From Pseudalgibacter ostreae (GTDB taxonomy: Bacteria > Bacteroidota > Bacteroidia > Flavobacteriales > Flavobacteriaceae), in assembly GCF_042427585.1 (NCBI RefSeq), contig NZ_JBHMFC010000007.1, positions 17,293 to 81,292 on the forward strand: a stretch of 64,000 nucleotides of DNA, read 5' to 3'. A model generated the notes under the pieces. That model was not told the DNA's origin, ran no database searches, and saw nothing but the letters and a program-made list of their open reading frames with translations. The translations under genes and the position numbers were made by a program. This document shows, one piece after another, positions 33,205 through 42,521 of this stretch. Position 1 is the stretch's first letter, and each line of letters starts with the position of its first letter.

Positions 33205-35085
33205 TTACTCAACTTTTAAAATAAAGGACTCTAAAGGATTTAAGCTAACGGTAACCGTGCCAATGCCATTTTTAATAACTAAACGGGATGAGAATTGTTG
33301 ATATAGCTGGTCTTTAACCTTATATTCTTCTTTTAATAATTTCCAGTTTTCAATAATATCTTCTGGGATTTTTAAATTGAAAGTGTGGCCTTTATCAGCA
33401 TCAAAATTTGAAATGATAATCAGTTTCTCATTGTCTTTCCAGCGAATAAAAGACATGACTCTATCTGTATAATTTTCGGTGTTCTCGCGATTGTACAAAT
33501 GGATGTCTTTATAAGCCCCCATTAATGCTGGGCTATTGACACTAAAATTTAAAAGCCGTTTGTAAAAATCTCTTAACTCTTTTTCTTCTGAAGTGGATTG
33601 CCCGCCATCAAATTGTTTGTTGTTTACCCAACGTTGAAGATGAGGAACACCAATGTAATCGAAAATAGAAGTCCTTGAAGGTTTCCCGAAGCCTGCATCT
33701 TCAGCACCTGGTTCTCCTAGTTCTTGACCAAAATAGATCATGGTAGGCGAGCTGCTTATCGTGGTGGAAACCACCATAGCGGGTTTTCCTTTTTCCGCTT
33801 GTCCTGCAAATTCCGGACTTGCAATGCGTTGTTCATCGTGGTTTTCTAAAAAATGGAGCATGTGGTGTTCTATGTCCTTAAGCTCATTCTGGATGTGAGG
33901 GATGTAATCGGTCTTTCCATGTCCCTGCATAATATGTTTAATGGTGTCATACAACTGGACTTTATCATAAAGGTAGTCCATTTTCCCTTTTTTAATATAA
34001 TCCCTATATAATGCAGGGTTATAGACTTCTGCTAATAAAAAAGCCTCAGGATTTTTCATTTTAATAGTGGAATTCATAAAACTCCAAAATTCAACAGGAA
34101 CCATCTCTGCCATATCATACCTAAAGCCATCTACGCCCATATTTAACCAATAGAGTGCGATATCTTTAAACTTAATCCATGAATTTGGTACAGTTTTATC
34201 TTTCCAAAAATTAAAATGTTTTTTATAGTCTTCATTTTCAAACCCTTCTGGTAAGGCGTCAAAATCGTTTTTCCCTTCTGGAGACACGCCATAATTGATT
34301 TTTACGGTTTCATACCAATCGTTAACATGTGGTTGAGATAACCGTGAGCCATTTCCTGTCCACTTTGCTGGGGTCTCATCAAATTCATTATCTTCTAAAG
34401 GATGCTTTTCTGGCCCTAAAGGGGAGTAGCCTTCTTCCCAAATGGGAACTTTAAAAGATTCGTTTGGGTTGTAATAGAAATTGTTGTCTACATGATAAAC
34501 CACATTTTTATCATCTTCTTCTCCAAAATTCTTAACACCTTCTGGGTGGGTTATGCTTTGGTAGTTTCTCGCAACATGATTGGGTACAATATCAATAATA
34601 ACTTTTAGGCCAGCGTTATGAGAGCGTTCAATAAGTGCCTGAAATTCTGCTAATCGGTTCTCGACATTTACAGCTAAATCTGGGTTTACGTTGTAATAAT
34701 CTTTTACAGCATAAGGTGATCCTGCTCGACCTTTTACAACATCGGGGTCGTCATCAGAAATGCCATAAGCACTATAATCTTTAATAACATTGTGGTGTGG
34801 AACACCTGTATACCAAATGTATGTTACACCTAAATCTTTTATCTCCATTAGAGCTTTGTCTGTGAAATCATTGAATTTGCCTACGCCATTTTCTTCAATA
34901 GTTCCCCAAGGGATGTTGTTGGTGTTCGTATTGCCAAACAAGCGCGTGAACACTTGATAAATAACTTCTTTTTTATTAAGTTTATTAAACTGCATGGTGG
35001 GGTCTTGTACTGGTGTTTTGTCATCTTTACATCCAAAGAGAAAGACTAGGGCAAATGATGCGATAAAAATAGTTATGTGTTTCAT
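33205..35085 (-). CDS. GH13 alpha-amylase lipoprotein (second GH13 gene of the operon)
   Basis: This 626-residue GH13 enzyme has a lipobox FLFGC (Cys19) followed by KDDK. An acidic patch right after the Cys is typical of the flavobacterial lipoprotein export signal, so surface display is likely. Catalytic regions are IDIVPNH (165-170), FRYDMAEM with nucleophile Asp324, LAEVYN with Glu353 and ENHDEQR with His416-Asp417. A C-terminal all-beta domain ends FNLKIPEDIIENW and onward. It would hydrolyse alpha-1,4-glucan. It differs strongly in sequence from the neighbouring GH13 proteins, so it is not a recent duplicate. A 193-base spacer separates it from the upstream gene. Confidence 0.92.
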   Translation of the reverse strand: MKHITIFIASFALVFLFGCKDDKTPVQDPTMQFNKLNKKEVIYQVFTRLFGNTNTNNIPWGTIEENGVGKFNDFTDKALMEIKDLGVTYIWYTGVPHHNVIKDYSAYGISDDDPDVVKGRAGSPYAVKDYYNVNPDLAVNVENRLAEFQALIERSHNAGLKVIIDIVPNHVARNYQSITHPEGVKNFGEEDDKNVVYHVDNNFYYNPNESFKVPIWEEGYSPLGPEKHPLEDNEFDETPAKWTGNGSRLSQPHVNDWYETVKINYGVSPEGKNDFDALPEGFENEDYKKHFNFWKDKTVPNSWIKFKDIALYWLNMGVDGFRYDMAEMVPVEFWSFMNSTIKMKNPEAFLLAEVYNPALYRDYIKKGKMDYLYDKVQLYDTIKHIMQGHGKTDYIPHIQNELKDIEHHMLHFLENHDEQRIASPEFAGQAEKGKPAMVVSTTISSSPTMIYFGQELGEPGAEDAGFGKPSRTSIFDYIGVPHLQRWVNNKQFDGGQSTSEEKELRDFYKRLLNFSVNSPALMGAYKDIHLYNRENTENYTDRVMSFIRWKDNEKLIIISNFDADKGHTFNLKIPEDIIENWKLLKEEYKVKDQLYQQFSSRLVIKNGIGTVTVSLNPLESFILKVE

Positions 35086-35278
35086 TTTGGATTTTTTTAA
35101 TGGAGTATTTTAAGAACAATCCACTGTTATAAGGTCTTTTTAAACTTTATTTCCTTGAAAAACGTGTTTAAGCATGGCGTGCATTGCTATGTTGCCATGG
35201 TTTTTATAAATACAATAGCGGTTGCTTGCTTTGTAATGAAATATAACGACCTGATTTTGATGCTTTGATTGTTTATAT

Positions 35279-37228
35279 TTAATCTGTTTTAGTGCTTAAG
35301 ATAATACTTCCTTTTTCTTGAAGAAATAAGCTTTCTGGCCAATCGAACTGCTGTTCATTGATAATGTTTTTTAATGTTTTTCCTTTTAATCCCATCTCAT
35401 CAAACCTTTGCGTATTTAATTGAATACCATTTTCGTTTTTATTTATAATATGAACTACGGTTTCTTCCTCTAAAACCCTAAACAATGCATAAACACCATC
35501 TTCTGGTGCAAAATGAATAGTTTTGCCTTCATGTATGGCTTTACTAGTTTTACGATAGTTTAATATTTTCTTTAAATATATTTGCATGTCCTTTTGGGCA
35601 TCCGTTAAGCCTTCGGTTGTGAATGCATTTGCACTATCGCCTTCCCAGCCACCAGGGAAATCACTGCGAATTAGGCCATGGTCTCCAGGGTGGTCGAAAT
35701 CGTGCATTAAAATTTCTGTCCCGTAATAGATTTGTGGAATACGTGGTAACATCAACAAGTAGCTTAGTGCTGCTTTTGTGTTTGCTACATCGCCTTTTAA
35801 TTGAGTAAAAATACGGCTCATATCATGGTTGTCTACAAAAACCATAAGGTCTTCGGGCTTTGCGTAAGCAAAGTCATTGGCAAGACCTTTATAGATTTCG
35901 ATTAGTCCCGTACTAAAAGACTCGTCATTATTTAAGCCTTTAACTATTTGATCCTGCATGGCAAAATCCATGGGAGACTTTAAATTGGAATTGTAGCCGT
36001 CTTTGTTTTGATGGCCTTGTTGCCAATACGCAATTAATAAAGGGTTGGTAGTCCATTCTTCACCTACAATACTAAAGTTGGGATATTCATTCATGATTTC
36101 GCCGGCCCAAGTACTCATAAAATTTTTATCGGGATAAGGATAGGTATCTTGTCTAATACCGCTCAATTTTGCTGTTTCAATCCACCAAATACTATTCTGA
36201 ATGGTGTATTTGGCCATAAAAGGATTGCGTTGGTTTAAGTCTGGCATGGCCGAAACAAACCAGCCTTCATTCATCGCTTTTTTATCTATTTCCGAGGCGT
36301 ATTGGTCTTGATTCGTGGTGCGTCTATGGCTCGTTATTATCGGGTTTTTAACATCTTGGTCTTTTTCGCTCTTTTCAAAAATATCCTGATGATTTATCCA
36401 ATCTTTAAAGGGCAAGTCTTTCATCCACCAATGCTCAACACCACAATGGTTCGCCACGTGATCCATAATTAGTTTCATGCCTTTTTTAGACATTTTAGAA
36501 CTGAGTTCCAAATAGTTTTCTAAAGTTCCAAAACGAGGGTCTATAAGATAGAAGTCGGTCATCGCGTACCCATGATAAGAGCCTTGTGACATATCGTTCA
36601 TAAGAAGAGGGCAGGGCCAAATGGCTGTAAAACCTAAATCCTGAATGTAATCTAGATGGTTGGTAATCCCTTGTATATCTCCACCATGACGAGCATAATT
36701 GTTGGATCTATCGATAGTTTTTTCAAGTAATGTTTCATGTATGTCATTCGAAGGGTCTCCATTCGAAAAACGGTCGGGCGTAATCAAATACACAGCATCG
36801 CTACTATTAAAGCCAACATAATCTTCTGCGGGTTGCTCTCTGGACTTTAGCGTATAGGTGTAAACTAAATCCTCGTGATTTTCTTGTTTGAATATGATGT
36901 TGAATGTTCCTGGCTTTGTGTTTTTTGAAATCTCTAAATCGATAAATAAATAATTTGGACTATTCGCTTTATGAACCTGTTTAATAGAAACGCCAGCATA
37001 AGAGATTTCAGGATGTGTTTTTGAAATTTCAGGATGATGTATCAGTAATTGTAAAGATGTGTTTTTAAAGCCAATCCACCAATTGGGGGGCTCAACACGA
37101 TTTAGGTCATGCCTTTCTGTTGTAATCAATGCAGTCTCCACCTGTTCTATAGTCATGGGGTTTTGTTTTTGGCAAGAGCTGTTAAGTGCCATAACACATA
37201 AAAAATATAAAGTTATCGATTTTTTCAT
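35279..37228 (-). CDS. GH13 neopullulanase/SusA-like lipoprotein (first GH13 gene of the operon)
   Basis: The protein has 649 residues and a lipobox LNSSC (Cys19). An N-terminal Ig-like domain (about 45-130, opening VEPPNWWIGFKNTSLQLLIH) is the arrangement of cyclomaltodextrinase and neopullulanase enzymes. The GH13 barrel has MDHVANH (255-261), GIRQDTYPY with nucleophile Asp361, VGEEWT with Glu390 and VDNHDMSR with His468-Asp469. After the Cys, QKQNPM lacks acidic residues, which favours a periplasmic face like SusA of Bacteroides. It would cut imported maltodextrin to maltose or glucose. It is preceded by GH97 in the operon, 94 bases away. Confidence 0.92.
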   Translation of the reverse strand: MKKSITLYFLCVMALNSSCQKQNPMTIEQVETALITTERHDLNRVEPPNWWIGFKNTSLQLLIHHPEISKTHPEISYAGVSIKQVHKANSPNYLFIDLEISKNTKPGTFNIIFKQENHEDLVYTYTLKSREQPAEDYVGFNSSDAVYLITPDRFSNGDPSNDIHETLLEKTIDRSNNYARHGGDIQGITNHLDYIQDLGFTAIWPCPLLMNDMSQGSYHGYAMTDFYLIDPRFGTLENYLELSSKMSKKGMKLIMDHVANHCGVEHWWMKDLPFKDWINHQDIFEKSEKDQDVKNPIITSHRRTTNQDQYASEIDKKAMNEGWFVSAMPDLNQRNPFMAKYTIQNSIWWIETAKLSGIRQDTYPYPDKNFMSTWAGEIMNEYPNFSIVGEEWTTNPLLIAYWQQGHQNKDGYNSNLKSPMDFAMQDQIVKGLNNDESFSTGLIEIYKGLANDFAYAKPEDLMVFVDNHDMSRIFTQLKGDVANTKAALSYLLMLPRIPQIYYGTEILMHDFDHPGDHGLIRSDFPGGWEGDSANAFTTEGLTDAQKDMQIYLKKILNYRKTSKAIHEGKTIHFAPEDGVYALFRVLEEETVVHIINKNENGIQLNTQRFDEMGLKGKTLKNIINEQQFDWPESLFLQEKGSIILSTKTD

Positions 37229-37322
37229 GGTATTGGTTGTAAATTGGCTTAAACATGAGCCATTATAATACTTATACTTTTAATTGATTAGTGTGGTATT
37301 GCGAACATTTATAAATACTATG

Positions 37323-39440
37323 CTACTTAATTTCTTGGATACTAATCGCGTAACCACCGCCCGCTACAGATCGTTGTGATAATTTTGATGTACTGGTGAT
37401 TGTTTTTGTTGAAATGGTATAGGCTTGCGGATTGGTTTTGTAATGTGCATCTTTAGCATCTGCATAAATGGTAGCTTTGTATTTTTTGCCTTTTTCTAAA
37501 AAATTGAATGCTATTTTCGATGTTCTTATTTCGTTACCATTCACGTTGCCTACAAACCAATTACCAGTATTTTTTTCTTTACGGGCTACGGTGAGATAGT
37601 GGCCAGGTTCTGCTTCGAGATAATGGCTTTCATCCCAATCCATTCCCACATCTTTTATAAATTGGAAAGCATCCATAAACCGCTCATAATGTTCTGGTAG
37701 ATCGGCTGCCATTTGTAACGGACTGTACATGGTAACATAGAGCGCCAGTTGGTTGGCTATGGTGCTATTAACGTGTGAGTTGTTATTTGGACTGAACTTG
37801 CTAATATCCATTTCAAAAATACCAGGTGTATAATCCATCGGGCCGCCAATTAATCGTGTAAAAGGCAATACCGTAACATGATTGGGCTTGGAGCCTCCAA
37901 AGGCCTGGTACTCTGTGCCTCGAGCAGATTCGTTTCCTATTAAGTTAGGATAAGTTCTAGAGATGCCTGTAGGGCGTACCGCTTCATGAGCATTCACCAT
38001 AATTTTGTAATCTGCCGCTTTTTCTAAAGCATATTGATAATGGTTTACAATCCATTGGCTGTAATGATTTTCTCCTCTTGGCAAAATATCGCCAACGTAA
38101 CCGCTTTTAACGGCATCATAACCATGGTCTTTCATAAATTGATAGGCCTTGTCCATATGTCTTTCATAATTTCGTACTGAAGATGAGGTTTCATGGTGCA
38201 TCATCATTTTAACACCTTTAGATTGAGCATACGCATGGATTTCTTCAACATCGAAGTCGGGATATGGGGTTACAAAATCAAAAACATTATCTTTAGAATG
38301 TCCGAACCAATCTTCCCAGCCTTCATTCCAGCCTTCAACTAGAACAGCATCAAACCCATGTTTAGAGGCAAAATCGATATAACGCTTTACTTTAGTGTTA
38401 TTTGCAGCGTGCGTGGTATTGGGCTTCACCTTGGAATAATCTGTGATGCCAAGTTGTACTGCAGGTAATTCGTCGGTATAGGCCCATGAGCTTTTTCCGG
38501 TAATCATTTCCCACCAAACACCAATATATTTAACGGGTTTTATCCACGAGGTATCGTCTATAGCGCTGGGCTCGTTTAAGTTTAAAGTCATCTTAGAAGC
38601 TAAAATGTCGCGAGCATCATCACTCACTAAAACGGTTCTCCAAGGCGTATTAGAAGGGGCCTGCATGTAACCTTTGTCCCCTTTGGCATCAGGAGTTAGC
38701 CACGATTCAAAGATCATATTCTCATCGTCCAAATTAAGGTGCATACAAGAGTAATTTATTAGCGCGGCTTCATGTAAATTAATATAAAGGCCATTGTCGG
38801 TTTTCATCATTAAAGACGTTTGTACGCCCGTAGGTGAAAAGGAGGTCTGCGATAAATTTTCGGTAATGGCTTTTTCTGAAAACCCTCTTATTTCAGATAA
38901 TTTAGATTCTGTATAATCATATTCTTGGGTATCATAATCACCCGGGATCCAAAAAGCAGTATGGTCGCCAGCCATGGCAAATTGGGTTTTTTCCTCTTTA
39001 ATAATAAAATATACTAAGTTCTTTTGCATCGGGAATTCGTAGCGAAAGCCTAGTCCGTCATCAAATAGTCTAAACCGAATTATAATACGTCGTTCGGTTT
39101 CTTGTTGTTTTAAGGTTACGGCCAGTTCGTTGTAATGATTGCGAATGTCTTTTACTTCGCCCCATACAGGTTGCCATGTATCATCAAATGTTGCCGTTTC
39201 TGTGTTTGAAATCACAAAGTCATTAACCAACGATGTTTTATCGTTTTTTAACTCCAAGCCTAAACGACTTGTTTTTATAACAGTTTTGTTTTTATAAGAT
39301 AGTTTGTATGTGGGTATGCCGTTGGTCTCAATTAAAAACTGCATCGACAATGCGCCATTAGGTGATTTTAATTCTTGGGCGTGTCCCGAGCTTGTTATTA
39401 AAAAAAAGGCTAGAATGATTCCAAATGATTTCATCTTCAT
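37323..39440 (-). CDS. susB: GH97 alpha-glucosidase (SusB-like)
   Basis: The 705-residue enzyme has a cleavable signal (MKMKSFGIILAFFLITSSGH, then AQ) and the three GH97 parts. They are an N-terminal beta-sandwich (LKSPNGALSMQF), a (beta/alpha)8 barrel (YIGVWWEMITGKSSWAYTDE, then FDAVLVEGWNEGWEDWFG) and a C-terminal beta domain. Acidic residues in HEAVRPTG and GNESARGTEYQAFGG match the Glu pair used by inverting, SusB-type members, with calcium at the site. It would release glucose from maltodextrins in the periplasm. It follows the GH65 gene by 42 bases. Confidence 0.94.
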   Translation of the reverse strand: MKMKSFGIILAFFLITSSGHAQELKSPNGALSMQFLIETNGIPTYKLSYKNKTVIKTSRLGLELKNDKTSLVNDFVISNTETATFDDTWQPVWGEVKDIRNHYNELAVTLKQQETERRIIIRFRLFDDGLGFRYEFPMQKNLVYFIIKEEKTQFAMAGDHTAFWIPGDYDTQEYDYTESKLSEIRGFSEKAITENLSQTSFSPTGVQTSLMMKTDNGLYINLHEAALINYSCMHLNLDDENMIFESWLTPDAKGDKGYMQAPSNTPWRTVLVSDDARDILASKMTLNLNEPSAIDDTSWIKPVKYIGVWWEMITGKSSWAYTDELPAVQLGITDYSKVKPNTTHAANNTKVKRYIDFASKHGFDAVLVEGWNEGWEDWFGHSKDNVFDFVTPYPDFDVEEIHAYAQSKGVKMMMHHETSSSVRNYERHMDKAYQFMKDHGYDAVKSGYVGDILPRGENHYSQWIVNHYQYALEKAADYKIMVNAHEAVRPTGISRTYPNLIGNESARGTEYQAFGGSKPNHVTVLPFTRLIGGPMDYTPGIFEMDISKFSPNNNSHVNSTIANQLALYVTMYSPLQMAADLPEHYERFMDAFQFIKDVGMDWDESHYLEAEPGHYLTVARKEKNTGNWFVGNVNGNEIRTSKIAFNFLEKGKKYKATIYADAKDAHYKTNPQAYTISTKTITSTSKLSQRSVAGGGYAISIQEIK

Positions 39441-39482
39441 TAGTATTAAATATTAGTACGCTACTTTATTTTAAGAATCCCA

Positions 39483-41774
39483 CTACTTTTTCTTAAGTAA
39501 TCTGGGTTTGTTGTTTACAAGCACATTTAACTCTGTGCCTTGTTCTATTTCGAAATGCGTCTCTTTTTGGGTGATAGTGACTTTTAAAATTTGATTTCTA
39601 AAATTAACCTTAAACGAGTACGCCTCCCACTGTTTGGGGATTTTAGGTGTGAATGACAATTGATTATCTATAATTCTCATGCCTCCAAACCCTTCAACAA
39701 TACTCATCCAAGTGCCCGCCATAGAGGTAATATGTAGACCTTCGTGCACTTCTTTGTTATAATCATCTAAATCCAAACGAGAGGTGCGTAAATAAAAGGT
39801 GTACGCTTGGTCCATTTTGTCCAGTTTTGCAGCCTGAATGCTATGTACGCAGGGCGATAGAGAGCTCTCGTGAACTGTAAATGGCTCATAGAAATTGAAA
39901 TGACGTTCTAATGCTTCTGTAGAAAAATGAGTCTCAAAAAAGTAAAACCCTTGTAAAACATCGGCTTGCTTGATATATGGTGAACGCAAAATTCTATCCC
40001 AACTCCATTTCTGGTTGATGGGGCGTTGAGCGTCGTCTAAATCTGAAACGGTAATAAGCTCTTTATCTAAAAAACCATCCTGTTGGAGATAAATATCATG
40101 TTCTTCCGAAAAAGGGAGGTACATATGGTCTGCGGTAGCTTTCCATTCTGTGATTTCCGAAGGCCTAAGCGCCACTTTATTTATGATTCTAGTAAAATCT
40201 GAAGGAAATTCATTTTCTACTTTTTCAATATTCTCAATAGTATAGCGGATGCACCATTGTGCTAAATAGTTTGTATACCAGTTGTTGTTTACATTATTTT
40301 CATATTCATTAGGTCCTGTAACGCCCAAGATAACATACTCGTTTTTGTTTTTTGAAAATGTGGCGCGTTGTTGCCAAAAGCGAGCGATGGCTATTAAAAC
40401 TTCCAGTCCTTTTTCTGGAATATAGCTATAATCTCCTGTATAGCGGAAATAATTAAATATAGCAAAAGCGATGGCGCCGTTTCGATGGATTTCCTCAAAG
40501 GTTATTTCCCATTCGTTATGGCATTCTTCGCCATTCATAGTAACCATAGGATACAAGGCCGCTCCATCTTTAAAGCCTAGTTTTTCTGCGTTTTCAATGG
40601 CTTTTTCCAAGTGGTTATAGCGGTATTCCAAAAGGTTCCGCGCCACTTGTTGGTCTTTGGTAGCCATATAAAAAGGGATGCAATAGGCTTCGGTATCCCA
40701 ATAGGTGCTTCCACCGTATTTCTCGCCTGTAAAGCCTTTAGGGCCAATGTTTAATCTGGAGTCTTTTCCTAAATAAGTTTGATTGAGCTGAAAAATATTA
40801 AAACGAATCCCTTGCTGGGCTTTAACGTCGCCAGAAATGGTTATGTCTGCACGTTCCCAGATGTTTTGCCAGGCTTGTTTTTGATCTGAAAGAAGTGTAG
40901 AGAAGCCTTTGTTTAAGGCGTGCTGCAACACTGTTTTGGCGGCAGTGAGCAAATGCTTTTTGTCATGGTTGGTGTCTACCGTATACCCAGCAAATTTATG
41001 AATGGAACAGGTGTTATTTTGTTTAACGTTGCAGGTGTATGTAAAAGCTATATAGTTGGATTTCTCTTGGATTTTAGGTGTGGTCTCTAAGAGGTTTTTA
41101 TTAATAAATACCTGCGACTCCATGAATGTACAGGTATGAAAATGGGTTTTCATTGTTTTAGCTTCAATAAAAGCTTGATGTTGGTTGTGCTCTACATGTG
41201 ATACGTCCCAAAACGTATCGTCCCAATTGCTATCTTCATTAGTGATGCCTGCATCCAAATAGGGCTGAAAGCTTATTTCTGCATCAGAATTTACTGGCTT
41301 GATGCTATATTGAATAGCTCCCAGTTCATCTAAATCCAAACTTAAAAAGCGCTTAGTCTCTACCTGAACTGTTATATCGTTTTGTAATGTTGCCGTAAAA
41401 CTTCTAGAAAGCCATCCTTCTTGCATATTTAAGGTTCTACAAAAATTTTCAACATTTTTGCAAGTAAATAAATCAAGGGCTTCACCGTTAATAGAGATGT
41501 TGATGCCAATCCAGCTCGGGGCGTTCAACACTTTTGCAAAATACTCTGGGTACCCGTTTTTCCACCAGCCAACACGGGTTTTGTCTGGATAATACACGCC
41601 TGCAATATAACTGCCTTGGAAAGTAGGGCCGGAATAGTGCTCTTCAAAATTAGCACGTTGTCCCATGGCACCGTTACCAATGCTGAACAGGCTTTCGGAT
41701 GATTTAACACGAGAAGGGTCAAAGCCTTCCTCTATGATGGACCAGTTATCGGGTTTTATATAATCTTGATTCAT
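39483..41774 (-). CDS. GH65 maltose phosphorylase
   Basis: At 763 residues, with no signal peptide, this is a cytoplasmic GH65 enzyme. The general-acid Glu lies in GEECHNEWEITFEEIHRNG (about residue 415-430), the characteristic maltose phosphorylase motif. The phosphate-binding segment near the C-terminus (HEGLHITSMAGTWMSIVEGF) is intact. An N-terminal super-sandwich domain precedes the (alpha/alpha)6 barrel. It converts maltose and phosphate to glucose and beta-D-glucose-1-phosphate. The next gene upstream, beta-phosphoglucomutase, uses exactly that product, which favours maltose over trehalose or kojibiose as substrate. Confidence 0.93.
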   Translation of the reverse strand: MNQDYIKPDNWSIIEEGFDPSRVKSSESLFSIGNGAMGQRANFEEHYSGPTFQGSYIAGVYYPDKTRVGWWKNGYPEYFAKVLNAPSWIGINISINGEALDLFTCKNVENFCRTLNMQEGWLSRSFTATLQNDITVQVETKRFLSLDLDELGAIQYSIKPVNSDAEISFQPYLDAGITNEDSNWDDTFWDVSHVEHNQHQAFIEAKTMKTHFHTCTFMESQVFINKNLLETTPKIQEKSNYIAFTYTCNVKQNNTCSIHKFAGYTVDTNHDKKHLLTAAKTVLQHALNKGFSTLLSDQKQAWQNIWERADITISGDVKAQQGIRFNIFQLNQTYLGKDSRLNIGPKGFTGEKYGGSTYWDTEAYCIPFYMATKDQQVARNLLEYRYNHLEKAIENAEKLGFKDGAALYPMVTMNGEECHNEWEITFEEIHRNGAIAFAIFNYFRYTGDYSYIPEKGLEVLIAIARFWQQRATFSKNKNEYVILGVTGPNEYENNVNNNWYTNYLAQWCIRYTIENIEKVENEFPSDFTRIINKVALRPSEITEWKATADHMYLPFSEEHDIYLQQDGFLDKELITVSDLDDAQRPINQKWSWDRILRSPYIKQADVLQGFYFFETHFSTEALERHFNFYEPFTVHESSLSPCVHSIQAAKLDKMDQAYTFYLRTSRLDLDDYNKEVHEGLHITSMAGTWMSIVEGFGGMRIIDNQLSFTPKIPKQWEAYSFKVNFRNQILKVTITQKETHFEIEQGTELNVLVNNKPRLLKKK

Positions 41775-41849
41775 TTTGTTTTTTTTGATGTGAGAGATTG
41801 GATATGAGAATAAGCGTTAGCGATTTTTTGCCAACTGGCTTTTCTTTTT

Positions 41850-42521
41850 CTATACGTTTTCTTTTTTATGATTCATTAATGCTTTAATAAAATCGGTACT
41901 TATTTCAGTTAAATCATTAAAGTTGTAATCGGCTTGATGGAGTGTTTTTTTGTCCCCGATGCCTATGGAAATCATATGGGCTTTATTGGCCGCTTCAACC
42001 CCTGCAATGGCATCTTCAAAAACAATGCAGTTTTTTGGAGCAAGCTGGAGCAGTTTGGCCCCTATTAAAAACACCTCGGGGTCTGGTTTTGCTTTAGATA
42101 CACTATTGCCATCTACAATGCCAGTAAATCTGTTGAACAATCCAACTTGTTTTAAAATTAAAGAAGCATTTTTACTTGCCGAGCCTAGTACGTATTTAAT
42201 ACCTAATTGGTCTAAAGTATCTAAAAGGTTTTCTGCGCCAGGAAGTATTTCGTCAGCTCCCATTTTAGTGATATAACTAAGATATTCTTCATTTTTACTT
42301 ATTAATATATCTTGTTTTCTTGCTTCAGATAAACTTATCTGTCCGATATCTAAAAGGATTTCCAATGACCTGACTCTGCTCACGCCTTTAAGTAATTCGT
42401 TATGCGCTTCTGTAAATTCAAAGCCTAAAGTATCAGCGAGATGTTTCCACGCCAAAAAATGATACTTTGCAGTGTCGACTATAACACCGTCTAAATCGAA
42501 AATAACACCTGTTTTATTCAT
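41850..42521 (-). CDS. pgmB: Beta-phosphoglucomutase (HAD superfamily)
   Basis: From ATG 42521 (MNKTGVIFDLDGVIVDTAKY) it has 223 residues. The HAD nucleophile and acid/base are Asp9 and Asp11 in FDLDG. The cap contains LKGVSRVRSLEILL, the hinge around KGVSR is typical of beta-PGM, and the later motifs are GSASKNA, SKAKPDPEVFL and CIVFEDAIAGVEAA. It isomerises beta-glucose-1-phosphate to glucose-6-phosphate through the 1,6-bisphosphate. It overlaps the end of the transporter gene by eight bases, indicating tight coupling. A start 30 bases further upstream is possible but not family-like. Confidence 0.94.
   Translation of the reverse strand: MNKTGVIFDLDGVIVDTAKYHFLAWKHLADTLGFEFTEAHNELLKGVSRVRSLEILLDIGQISLSEARKQDILISKNEEYLSYITKMGADEILPGAENLLDTLDQLGIKYVLGSASKNASLILKQVGLFNRFTGIVDGNSVSKAKPDPEVFLIGAKLLQLAPKNCIVFEDAIAGVEAANKAHMISIGIGDKKTLHQADYNFNDLTEISTDFIKALMNHKKENV

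Noticed and set aside
35157..35171. LacI-like site in the spacer between two GH13 genes
   Set aside because: GAAAAACGTGTTTAA matches the susC palindrome only loosely and is not symmetric.
31510..37228. Three GH13 genes as recent tandem duplicates
   Set aside because: Their domain layouts and sequences around the catalytic residues differ strongly, so they are separate subfamilies.
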